NCBI GenBank assembly: GCA_002428485.1 | Contig: DIWM01000032.1 | Coordinates: 1-15,948 of the forward strand | DNA length: 15,948 nt | Origin: Deltaproteobacteria bacterium UBA6106 | GTDB taxonomy: Bacteria > Desulfobacterota > Syntrophorhabdia > Syntrophorhabdales > Syntrophorhabdaceae | Direction of reading: 5' to 3' | Shown here: positions 7,301 through 13,852 of the stretch, piece by piece | Position numbering within the stretch: the stretch's first letter is position 1 | How the letters are laid out: every line of letters begins with the position of its first letter | Made by a program: the position numbers and the translations under genes | The notes under the pieces: generated by a model | Told to the model about the DNA's origin: nothing | Databases searched by the model: none | What the model saw: the letters and a program-made list of their open reading frames with translations, nothing else

Positions 7301-10300
7301 CAAATAAGGCAGGTATCCTGCAGGCGTATTTAAGCGGTGACATCTACGACATGTACATGTTTTCGATGGAAGGGCTCGTCAACAGGACGGAAAAATCAAC
7401 CAACATAGGCATCAGCGCCGCAAGTCTATATAACAGTATCAACGCAGGCACTCTGGACGGCACAAGAGCATATCTCTCCGGGACGTTTAATAACGGCGCG
7501 ACTATATACGGCGAAGAAGATTATGGCTATCTCGGGGCTACCTATGCGATCGCCACCCAGCCCTGGGGCATCTACGGCCTCCCCATGCCCGGCGAATTTG
7601 GCAGCCTCGAAATCGAAACGGTTCCCACCTCGTGGAGCGCAAAAGTAGGCTCAACAGGGACCTTTGGGGCATACAAGGACGCATCAGATGACGTATGGGG
7701 AGATTGGGGATACTGGCTCGCAAGCATCACCGGTACGGTACCGGCAGGCGCCACTGACACTGAAGGCATACTCTATGGTACTCTTACGGGAAAATACCTT
7801 ACCTATACAAGGCTTGGCACCATGGACGGCGACGTCTATGGCACCTACGAAGATACCGGTCTCTGGAAGGCAGCTGCCCTCGGCACATGGACAGGGACAG
7901 ACCTTACCTTTGTCAGCGATGTCAATGTCGGGCTGTTCCATTACCCCACGGTGTGGGATACATACGCTGGCTGGCTTGAAGGGCTAATGGGCGGTACAGG
8001 CACGCTATGGACAGGAAGCCCGGTGGCCACCACGATGATCAGCAAGTACAACTCCGGGGACGGGCTGCCGAAGATATGGAATGCGAACATCTACAGCTAT
8101 AACTACAAGAACTATACATACACGACCTATGACGGCGGCGCGTACAACGGGTTCTTCGCGGGCCGCGTCGTGGGCGATGACCTCTACGGAAGGCAAGTCG
8201 CCATCTACATCAGCCCCCAGTCGGGCGGGAAATACGCGGCAGGGTTCCTGAGGGGGAACTTCACCGGCACCGCCTATGCGGATATCTACATGGCGGAGAT
8301 GTCGGGCAACCTTACCGCTACGCCGAAGAACACCGATATCGGCATAGCGCCTGAATCTCTTACTTACCCCTCATGGCCTTTTCCCTTTCCTCCAGAATCC
8401 TCATCTTCTACGCCTCCCCTGTGGGTGGGCAATAATGTGACCGAGCCGAAATCGCTGTGGGGTACGGGGCCAGGCTGGCAGATCATGAGCTCCGGCGACG
8501 CATGGAATTACACCATGGCGCTTTATAACACCGACGAGCATACCGCGGAGCCCTGGGGCATCTACTCGATGAGCCACGGCGGCACCGTTTCAGGCACACC
8601 GCCGGCGGGATGGGCAGGAACGGTCGGCGGTTCAGGGATCTTCGGCGCCTATTACAACAGTGGGATGTCCTCATTCTATGACGATTACGGGTATTACCTG
8701 ACGAGTATCTTCAACGGCAAGTGGACAGGTGGTGCGATCTCCGGTGAAGTGGCGGGACGGTTCATCACCTCGACGAAGATGGGCCCCATGACCGGCAACC
8801 TCATCGGCTCCTACGGCGCCGAGGCAGGCAAGTGGCAGGCGGCGAACACCGGCGTGTGGGAAGGCTCCCAGCTGTATTTCGCGAGCTCCCCCTACCCCTA
8901 CTTCGAGTATTTCAATGGCTCAGAGCAGAAACTGACGAACGACGTCTTTATGCATGCAGGGTTCGGCGGCACCGGCTCCCTCTTCGCAGGCGGAACCCCG
9001 GCATTCACCGCCATCGGCCTTCATGGCATACCGAACTCCTACGGCCATATCTGGGGTCAGCGCATCTACAGCGCAAACCCCGCAACGGAACAATACACGA
9101 CCTACGATGGCGGCGCATACTGGTCATATCTGGGCGGCATCCTCTACCCTTGCGGCGGCACGGGCGTACGGTCCATGCTGGGGAGCTGGTACGGCGTCTA
9201 TATCGCGCCATCCCCCTCGTCGCCCTACGCGGCGGGATATTTTACGGGCAACTGGACAGGACAGTTGTATTGGGACATGGGCGCCTTCGAGCTCGATGGG
9301 ACTGTGACGCTCACCCAGAAGACACCCGATGTAGGCAGCATCCCCGGAACAGGCGCCATCACGCCTGAGAACTTCTACGAGATCGTCCGCAAGAGATATT
9401 TTGCACCGAATATGTTCAACTCCTTTGTTTACGGTTCTTTCGGTTCAGGGGAAGGGTACATAAGCGGTGAGAGAGACTTTGATATCATGCACATCCCCGG
9501 CCAGGACTGGGGCATCTACATGTCGAAGTCGGGCGGCTGGTACGATAACCCCCTCAACAGGACAACGTGGAACACGGTGACCGGCGGAAGGGCAACGTTC
9601 GGCTCTTACAATCTGGACACCATGACAGGCGGCATCTATTCGTACAGTGATAACGGGTACTACAGGTACGCCATTTTTAACGACTACTCAGGAAATCCGA
9701 CGGGACGGAACCTGCTTGGCTTTGTCTCGTACCGCCAGGGAACGTCAGGGTATGAAAAGGTCTACATGACGGGCGGAAACATGGTCAAGCAGCACTTCTC
9801 CTATGGTGATCCCTACGGGCGAGGGAGAAATTACTGGTATTACGCAGGGTCAGAAAACCTTACCTGGACGGGAGATCTTGCTACGATTATTGCTGCCGCT
9901 CCCAGCGGCTGGGACACATACGGCACCGGCACCGGCACAGCGCAGGGCGCCTACTTCATCGCGGATTCCACGGGCTCTGTTGAAGGCAGTGTGCTTACCG
10001 GCACTGAATCAGGGACATACATAGGCCATACCGTGATGGGGGCATTTGACGGGAACCTCCTCGGCACCATCGACAGCGATACCTATCAGGCGATCACATT
10101 CGGAACGTGGTCGAACAATGCGGCCCTTACATTCTACAGCGGCTTCCTGAACTACGTGTATTACGGGAGCAATCCCGACGGAACCGGCGACATTGTGGAC
10201 GGATATATGTGGTTCGCCATGGGAGGAACGGATTCCCTCTTCGGTGCGGGCACGTCCGTCAATGCCTCTATAATGGGCGAGTATGTATCCGGCCATCCTT

Positions 10301-12984
10301 CGCTGAATCATATATGGTATACTCCGGGGCCCTTCCAGTCGACCAACCGGATAGACGGCACCTTTACAACATATGTAGGAGGCGCATACAGGGGATACGC
10401 GGGCGCCACCATCATCCCCGGCGCGGCGACGGATGCGATCGATTTCATGTCATATATGATGTATGTCGACGGGAGTGCCAACACGGGCATCCTCTATGCC
10501 AACATCCCCGGCACAGGGTACCCCGAGAGCATGGTCTTTGAGGGGGACGGGACGATCAAAAGGACGCAGCTTGGCACAGATATGCCTTTCGCGGCAAAGG
10601 ACCTTGTTGCAAATACCCAGATATCTACCGGGCCGAAGACGACGGACGGGGGCAGCTTTTCTCCTTACGGACACACAAGCAGCGAAGGCGGCTTCTTTGA
10701 TGCGAACTATAAGCACCTGGGAGATATGACCGAGAGATGGGACCAAACCCAGATCCTTTCATTTGTAGAGCCCTACAACTCGACATACGGTTTCGGCCTC
10801 TGGAAGATGAATTCCCTTGGGGCATATGATCCGTCGATCGCTCAGACAGCGACCGGCTACCACTGGAACAGCGACCAGATATGGACCAACGCATCGCCGT
10901 ACTACCTGACCCGCTACCTGGATATGGGAAGCTACGGGACATGGTCGGACGGCAAGCTTACAAGCATAGAGACCTACGGATACTGGGCCAACTGGCGGTC
11001 AGGGCGCACCGCCCTTATGGCAGGGCAGACGATAGGGACATACAACGACAGCGAGGGGACGTTCAGCGCCTTCTCCATGGGCGCCTGGTTTGGTACCCCG
11101 ATATACATGAGCCTTGCCGGCACAGCCGAAGGCAGACAGGCGCTTGCCGGCCTCGGCTTCCCCAGCGAGCTGACGACATCAGTAACGCTTACGGGCTCGC
11201 AGCCGTCCCTTCCGGGCACGAACGTGACTTTACCGATCAACATCTATTCCTATGCGACCCCGCCTACATCGTTTGCGCGTAAGATCGCTGCCTCGAACTC
11301 GATCACGGGAGCCTACAGCGGGCAGCAGATCGACTACATTGGGAACATCATCGTCACGAACCCCGGGGAGACCTTCTTCGGATCTTTCTGGATCGCGCAG
11401 GCTGCCCACAGCGATTCCAGCGGTACAGACAACTGGATCGGCGAGCTCTGGGGCCAGGGGGCGATCGCCGTCGGTGGCTCATATGTCCAGGGCGATCTCA
11501 ATGGGTACGGCGCCGGTCAGTTTACTGGTCTGGCCACCACGTCAGGCACCTTTGGCGGCCAACTTGCCGGCCAATTCGACCCTGTCTGGTATATGTCGTG
11601 GATCACGCCGGACTCTTCCAACAAGACGAAGCTGTATTACTATAACGGGGCAAGCCTTGTAGAGGACGGATATTTCAAGGGCGTCTTTGACGGCAACGGG
11701 CCGCTGGAACTCTGGACCACATCCGAGAGCAACCCCCTCGATATCGGCATGCTCGGTATCTACAAGAATAATGCAGATGTGCGCACGAGCCCCGCGTATC
11801 CAGATAAAAACCATATCTTCGGCGGCGAGATCTTTTCAAGGAACTATACGAACAGCACGAATACCACATTGGACGGCGGGGCATACTGGGGGATATGGAC
11901 CGGAGTACAACGGTATTATGAAGTTTTTGGAGGAGACAACGTCGGCGGATTTGTGGGCGGGCTTTTTATCAGCCCCACAGGGAAGGCAGGCGGGCTTCTC
12001 GGGTACTTCGGAGATGTCGGGGATAACCCCGACTGGGGCTGGTTCGACACCAACAACGCACAATGGATGGCGGACGGCGAATGGTACGCGGTGGAGCTCG
12101 GCACATCTTCTATTGCGCCGGCGAACCTTACTTCCAACATATACGACCATATCTTTTATTACGATACCGCGACGAGCGGAGGTAACTTCGGCGGATCCGG
12201 ATACATAACCCCGTCGGCGATCGACCAAAAATGGGCGGAGAGCTTCTGGATATCCGATGTGCCTTACGCCGGTCTCTGGGCGGGAAAATTCTATGGTTCC
12301 TATTATGACCCATCCGGCGGTACAAGTGATTGGCAGTTTGAGGTTAAAGGTGCGGCCTCCACGACTAATGATCTGGGTGTTCTTATTTCCGGCGGTCCAT
12401 GGCAGAACAAGAAGTTCGAAGGCAATGCCGTTGGCTACTGGGCAAGCATCGAGGACATCACCGGCACAGGCGTGCTTTCCGGCAGGGTGCTGGGCACCTT
12501 TGACCCAAGCACATACATGGCGGTCGGCATCGGAAGCTGGGTCGAGACGAACAAGTTCCTCGAGCTGGCGTCGACAGAGGCAGGGAGGAACAAGCTCGCC
12601 CAGATGCATATCCCCTGCGTTGAGGTGGGGAATGTTACGCTGACAGGCAGCGGAAATAGTTTTACGAATCTTACTATGAGCAACGTCAAGTTCTATGCAC
12701 CGACGGCAGGCGGCAAGCCAACGGTCTGGGCAACAGGAAGCGTCACCGGCACCTATACGGCGCCGCCGGTGATAGGCACGCCTATAGGGATCAGCGGCGG
12801 GCCATTGAGTGGAAGTTTTAATTTCAAGGCCTGGAACCCGGATAGTAGCGGGAAATGGCTCAGCACTGTAAGCGGTACAGGAGGCTTTAACGGCTCGACA
12901 AGCTTCAAGGGCGCTGGCGCGGGTACAGGCGCGACCTCCGGCGCAGGTACGATCTCAGGCACAGCGGCAGGGGTGGCGAAGTAA
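4327..12984 (+). CDS. Giant secreted FecR-domain protein with tandem aromatic-rich beta modules (2885 aa)
   Basis: A signal peptide (about residues 1-28, AFA before APV, no lipobox Cys) is followed by a FecR domain (about 30-190) with the characteristic HTPNAVAGIRGTNM stretch (138-151). A low-complexity linker (219-289) contains Gly-Thr/Gly-Ala repeats, five Val and ten consecutive Pro. The rest is Gly/Thr/Tyr/Trp-rich beta sequence built of related modules of 303-508 residues, each with the marks GGTGSLW-like, TTYDGGAY and TxKxTDIGI. A Gly/Ser/Thr-rich, aromatic-poor tail ends the protein. Only three Cys occur and no membrane segment beyond the signal peptide was seen. It is probably exported and displayed or released as a long fibrous protein; adhesin or matrix roles are guesses. 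The gagagg site supports the start. The preceding gene encodes a possible outer-membrane translocator, and a Skp-like chaperone gene follows. The reading frame is intact over 8.6 kb. Confidence 0.9.
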   Translation: MKTHISLNKVFWSFLIITFLAGSLAFAAPVGKVTAIQGRVDVLKTGKNVATPVSLGAPVDIGDIYRAKTKSKAEITFVNNNILRIGQASRVEIKEYMVQGEKSTGVIRLHRGRVQAVAGEDFVKRAAALAEGNRFEVHTPNAVAGIRGTNMLVSHASGATTVIFISGQGYLYNPQIPARVVPVVAGFMSVVTSANTPPTAPKQASQNQINNALQQVAPTGTGDGGSGGGAGAGTGTGGGAGTGTGAGTGTGTGDGQEGLPPEPPKVVVVVIPDPPPPPPPPPPAPPAPQEGINLTGTLGGLPFEGGGTLSDTTLTANIPAGGTGTISASGTVTGDTGTTHSGNATGTSDKGGAFLGYTPGVQGSWLNRLSFLYLEGGSLYFLTGDAPGTFDGTIFSFSGSLARSGPVGTITPTPEEGQTLLDWFNSTTPYFLPPELFPTATSFTVSDSGIVITPSDRTALGGYRVTNEGNKAAFTSDIYKGTFGTTETPSLPYLGHTGIDQYGIGPFSYTHDATNHKFTIDANLDFIGVDPQIGPYLGTYSMRYLGMYDVDIFRMSGAGNSVITHANFFGDWGGEGEGPGFSLYYNDSGMMMLAGEDTGYFGGTTPPWTSPASFTAIGIYDLDPADKPHYLMNTYISGSTTEGVPVGGSIEGYAGAIWKGGDSSTAGTVSDGTLRAVYVSTPDGNGYVTAGVMKSDASGAYYPFSTGSEMWKIGGTLTPTPYVTVLDPYSLSYESGDISAGGLSGDFGGTGYIFSSYIGGQTIFLNVSGQSLPFGVINIKFTGSEGYENYYDEKPTGNPAWSAKIGAYAQFASNYGWGYLIADAIGTWTDTGEITGNVTGKAMTPLRMYDVEGRFSGVNSYSYDWIGQVIGSYYHGTDLKFFSHFDADMLDAVNDDGIGFEYLSSLSGYFGGTASLWSGSNIPVSIMGFVGASCLWYTSSPIYSFNVSTESKKTYDGGAYYGLAGGNEYAFKDIVSTKTLEGKFVALYIDPTNKAGILQAYLSGDIYDMYMFSMEGLVNRTEKSTNIGISAASLYNSINAGTLDGTRAYLSGTFNNGATIYGEEDYGYLGATYAIATQPWGIYGLPMPGEFGSLEIETVPTSWSAKVGSTGTFGAYKDASDDVWGDWGYWLASITGTVPAGATDTEGILYGTLTGKYLTYTRLGTMDGDVYGTYEDTGLWKAAALGTWTGTDLTFVSDVNVGLFHYPTVWDTYAGWLEGLMGGTGTLWTGSPVATTMISKYNSGDGLPKIWNANIYSYNYKNYTYTTYDGGAYNGFFAGRVVGDDLYGRQVAIYISPQSGGKYAAGFLRGNFTGTAYADIYMAEMSGNLTATPKNTDIGIAPESLTYPSWPFPFPPESSSSTPPLWVGNNVTEPKSLWGTGPGWQIMSSGDAWNYTMALYNTDEHTAEPWGIYSMSHGGTVSGTPPAGWAGTVGGSGIFGAYYNSGMSSFYDDYGYYLTSIFNGKWTGGAISGEVAGRFITSTKMGPMTGNLIGSYGAEAGKWQAANTGVWEGSQLYFASSPYPYFEYFNGSEQKLTNDVFMHAGFGGTGSLFAGGTPAFTAIGLHGIPNSYGHIWGQRIYSANPATEQYTTYDGGAYWSYLGGILYPCGGTGVRSMLGSWYGVYIAPSPSSPYAAGYFTGNWTGQLYWDMGAFELDGTVTLTQKTPDVGSIPGTGAITPENFYEIVRKRYFAPNMFNSFVYGSFGSGEGYISGERDFDIMHIPGQDWGIYMSKSGGWYDNPLNRTTWNTVTGGRATFGSYNLDTMTGGIYSYSDNGYYRYAIFNDYSGNPTGRNLLGFVSYRQGTSGYEKVYMTGGNMVKQHFSYGDPYGRGRNYWYYAGSENLTWTGDLATIIAAAPSGWDTYGTGTGTAQGAYFIADSTGSVEGSVLTGTESGTYIGHTVMGAFDGNLLGTIDSDTYQAITFGTWSNNAALTFYSGFLNYVYYGSNPDGTGDIVDGYMWFAMGGTDSLFGAGTSVNASIMGEYVSGHPSLNHIWYTPGPFQSTNRIDGTFTTYVGGAYRGYAGATIIPGAATDAIDFMSYMMYVDGSANTGILYANIPGTGYPESMVFEGDGTIKRTQLGTDMPFAAKDLVANTQISTGPKTTDGGSFSPYGHTSSEGGFFDANYKHLGDMTERWDQTQILSFVEPYNSTYGFGLWKMNSLGAYDPSIAQTATGYHWNSDQIWTNASPYYLTRYLDMGSYGTWSDGKLTSIETYGYWANWRSGRTALMAGQTIGTYNDSEGTFSAFSMGAWFGTPIYMSLAGTAEGRQALAGLGFPSELTTSVTLTGSQPSLPGTNVTLPINIYSYATPPTSFARKIAASNSITGAYSGQQIDYIGNIIVTNPGETFFGSFWIAQAAHSDSSGTDNWIGELWGQGAIAVGGSYVQGDLNGYGAGQFTGLATTSGTFGGQLAGQFDPVWYMSWITPDSSNKTKLYYYNGASLVEDGYFKGVFDGNGPLELWTTSESNPLDIGMLGIYKNNADVRTSPAYPDKNHIFGGEIFSRNYTNSTNTTLDGGAYWGIWTGVQRYYEVFGGDNVGGFVGGLFISPTGKAGGLLGYFGDVGDNPDWGWFDTNNAQWMADGEWYAVELGTSSIAPANLTSNIYDHIFYYDTATSGGNFGGSGYITPSAIDQKWAESFWISDVPYAGLWAGKFYGSYYDPSGGTSDWQFEVKGAASTTNDLGVLISGGPWQNKKFEGNAVGYWASIEDITGTGVLSGRVLGTFDPSTYMAVGIGSWVETNKFLELASTEAGRNKLAQMHIPCVEVGNVTLTGSGNSFTNLTMSNVKFYAPTAGGKPTVWATGSVTGTYTAPPVIGTPIGISGGPLSGSFNFKAWNPDSSGKWLSTVSGTGGFNGSTSFKGAGAGTGATSGAGTISGTAAGVAK
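5017..5076 (+). repeat. Three perfect 18-bp repeats encoding GAGTGT
   Basis: The unit ggcgcaggcaccggtaca occurs at 5017-5034, 5041-5058 and 5059-5076, with a 6-bp ggcgga insert between the first two. Each unit encodes Gly-Ala-Gly-Thr-Gly-Thr in the linker of the giant protein. Perfect identity suggests recent slippage and a length-variable linker. Confidence 0.9.
5146..5175 (+). repeat. Polyproline tract of the linker
   Basis: Ten consecutive Pro codons (six CCG in a row, then CCC, CCG, CCA, CCA) encode residues 274-283. Such a tract makes ribosomes stall and normally needs elongation factor P. It forms a stiff spacer between the FecR domain and the repeat region. Confidence 0.9.
5590..6519 (+). 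repeat. Module 0 of the giant protein (310 aa)
   Basis: Residues 422-731. It has diverged forms of the module marks: YFGGTTPPW near residue 600, a TTEGVPVGGSIEGYAG segment in place of TTYDGGAYYG near 640, and a GTLTPTP...DPYSL end. Its length equals that of modules 1 and 2, supporting a common unit. A partial copy of the module end precedes it (about residues 360-421). Confidence 0.6.
6520..7428 (+). repeat. Module 1 of the giant protein (303 aa)
   Basis: Residues 732-1034. Marks in order are WSAKIGAYAQF, GYLIADAIGTWTDTGEITG, YFGGTASLW (909-917), TYDGGAYYG (from 954), ALYIDPTNKAGIL, and RTEKSTNIGISAASL at the end. Confidence 0.8.
7429..8361 (+). repeat. Module 2 of the giant protein (311 aa)
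   Basis: Residues 1035-1345. Marks are WSAKVGSTGTFGAY, GYWLASITGT, MGGTGTLWTG (from 1221), TTYDGGAYNG (second Thr 1267) and TPKNTDIGIAPESL at the end. The spacing of these marks from those of module 1 is 311-313 residues. Confidence 0.85.
8362..9375 (+). repeat. Module 3 of the giant protein (338 aa)
   Basis: Residues 1346-1683. Marks are PWGIYSMS, WAGTVGGSGIFGAYY, GYYLTSIFNGKWTGGAISG, FGGTGSLFAGG (from 1546), TTYDGGAYW (second Thr 1592) and TQKTPDVGSIPG with a short insert at the end. Confidence 0.85.
9376..10605 (+). repeat. Module 4 of the giant protein (410 aa, expanded)
   Basis: Residues 1684-2093. It keeps DWGIYMS, MGGTDSLFGAG (from 1965), TTYVGGAYRGYAG (second Thr 2015, Val for Asp) and RTQLGTDMPFAAKDL. 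About 100 extra residues lie in the first half. Confidence 0.75.
10606..12129 (+). repeat. Module 5 of the giant protein (508 aa, probably composite)
   Basis: Residues 2094-2601. It keeps TTLDGGAYWGIWTG (second Thr 2514), FISPTGKAGGLLGYF and LGTSSIAPANL, but its first half contains a segment of a second repeat type shared with the protein's tail (see 11113 and 12565). It may be two partial modules fused. Confidence 0.65.
11113..11199 (+). repeat. Second repeat type, copy 1 (LAGTAEGR...VTLTGS)
   Basis: Residues 2263-2291, reading LAGTAEGRQALAGLG and, 23 residues after its first residue, VTLTGS. The copy at 12565 has the same two blocks at exactly the same spacing, 484 residues later. Confidence 0.75.
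12565..12651 (+). repeat. Second repeat type, copy 2 (LASTEAGR...VTLTGS)
   Basis: Residues 2747-2775, reading LASTEAGRNKLAQMH and, at the same 23-residue offset, VTLTGS. Upstream, both copies follow a similar GxxxGTxxxxxxxxMAxGxW-like stretch, so the duplicated part is longer than the 87 bp marked. Confidence 0.75.
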
Positions 12985-13035
12985 CACCGGTTGCTCGATA
13001 CCGGATACTGGCTGCTGGTCAGACAGGCGGAATAC

Positions 13036-13075
13036 GAATCGGTTTGCAGATTGGTGTCTGCAAACCGATTCTTTT
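13036..13075 (+). terminator. Rho-independent terminator of the giant gene
   Basis: A perfect 15-bp stem (gaatcggtttgcaga / tctgcaaaccgattc) with the 6-nt loop ttggtg is followed by tttt. It lies 51 bp after the stop codon, so the giant gene probably ends its own transcript here and the Skp-like gene is likely transcribed separately or by read-through. Confidence 0.88.
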
Positions 13076-13163
13076 GTGGCATTTAAAAAGCTCGTGAATT
13101 ATTCAGGCAAATATGATAAACAAGCAGTATAAGTGTCTCGATAAAATTTGATGGAGGGATTGG

Positions 13164-13679
13164 ATGAAACGTTTGTTTGTATTGAGTGTGTTGGTATTTT
13201 TCATTATATGTTTTATGGGCATCCAGGATGTTTCCGCCCAGGCGATGAAAATCGGCGTTTTCGAGGTCCAGAAGGTTATGAGGGAATCGAAGACATTCGA
13301 AGGGTACCGCCAGGACCTTGTGAAGCAGATCGAGGCCAAAAGGAAACCACTACGGGACAGAGAGGAATCGGCGAGGCTCACAGAAGAGAAGTTGAGGAAG
13401 GAAGGCGAAAAGCTTCCTGTTAATGAGCGCAGGACGCTCGAAGAGAGGCTTGCAAACGATGCGAGAGACATAAGGAGACTACGGGAAGATTTCGAGGTCG
13501 AGGTGCGAAAACTTGACACGCAGCTCGCGCAGAAGGCCCTCGGCATGATCAGCGGGGTCATCAAGAACATAGCCGAGAAGGAGGGCTATACGGTGATCTT
13601 TGAGAGAAGCGCGGCGGGCATCGCCTACTTCAAGGACACGGTGGATATAACGGGGAAGATAATACAACAAATAAAGTAA
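13164..13679 (+). CDS. Skp/OmpH-family periplasmic chaperone
   Basis: The 171-residue protein has a signal peptide (residues 1-25, VSA before QA) and then the OmpH-family pattern. A short strand (KIGVFEVQKVM, 29-39) is followed by a long charged coiled-coil hairpin (about 46-125), and the C-terminal closing region reads GYTVIFERSAAGIAYFKDTVDITGKII. Skp trimers hold unfolded outer-membrane proteins in the periplasm and pass them to the BAM complex. The start is set by ggaggg five nt before the ATG. In many genomes skp follows bamA; here it stands alone after the giant surface-protein gene, so it could be a paralogue serving the neighbouring barrel or giant protein, which is an inference. A 7-bp-repeat element begins 3 bp after its stop codon. 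Confidence 0.92.
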   Translation: MKRLFVLSVLVFFIICFMGIQDVSAQAMKIGVFEVQKVMRESKTFEGYRQDLVKQIEAKRKPLRDREESARLTEEKLRKEGEKLPVNERRTLEERLANDARDIRRLREDFEVEVRKLDTQLAQKALGMISGVIKNIAEKEGYTVIFERSAAGIAYFKDTVDITGKIIQQIK

Positions 13680-13681
13680 TC

Positions 13682-13814
13682 AGCTCATAGTTCATGGTTG
13701 ATAGCTCATGGCGGAAGATAAAAAAACAGTTGTAAGCACTGAATTTTTTGTTGAATAGAGGATTTCTACTGCTTGCCATGTTTCGTCTTTGCTATGAGCC
13801 AAAAGCTATGAGCT
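13682..13814. repeat. Inverted arrays of 7-bp repeats (element B) between convergent genes
   Basis: The left arm is agctcat, agttcat, ggttgat, agctcat (13682-13709). The right arm, gctatgagcc then agctatgagct (13791-13814), is the same family inverted. The AT-rich centre of about 80 bp has no gene. As in element A, it starts at the stop codon of a + strand gene and lies between two convergent genes. Confidence 0.72.
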
Positions 13815-13818
13815 AAAT

Positions 13819-13852
13819 AAAAGGGCTTGCTGTTTGCAAGCCCTTTTATTTT
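13819..13852. terminator. Bidirectional terminator between the Skp-like gene and the cyclase gene
   Basis: A perfect 12-bp stem (aaaagggcttgc / gcaagccctttt) with the 5-nt loop tgttt is followed by attttt on the + strand and has a T run on the minus strand too. It would stop both the Skp-like transcript and the cyclase transcript. It overlaps the cyclase stop codon (13846-13848). Confidence 0.88.

Noticed and set aside
8832..9368. Open frame of 178 codons on the + strand in another phase of the giant gene
   Set aside because: Arg/His-rich shadow translation of the Gly/Thr/Tyr-rich modules; the main frame is uninterrupted across it.
11836..12609. Open frame of 257 codons on the minus strand inside the giant gene
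   Set aside because: It is antisense to clearly coding sequence with repeat motifs, has no ribosome-binding site and a composition typical of a GC-rich shadow frame.
12130..12981. TbpB-type C-terminal barrel as in known Slam cargo
   Set aside because: The tail is Gly/Ser/Thr-rich and shows none of the TbpB barrel motifs I know, and the protein lacks a lipobox Cys.
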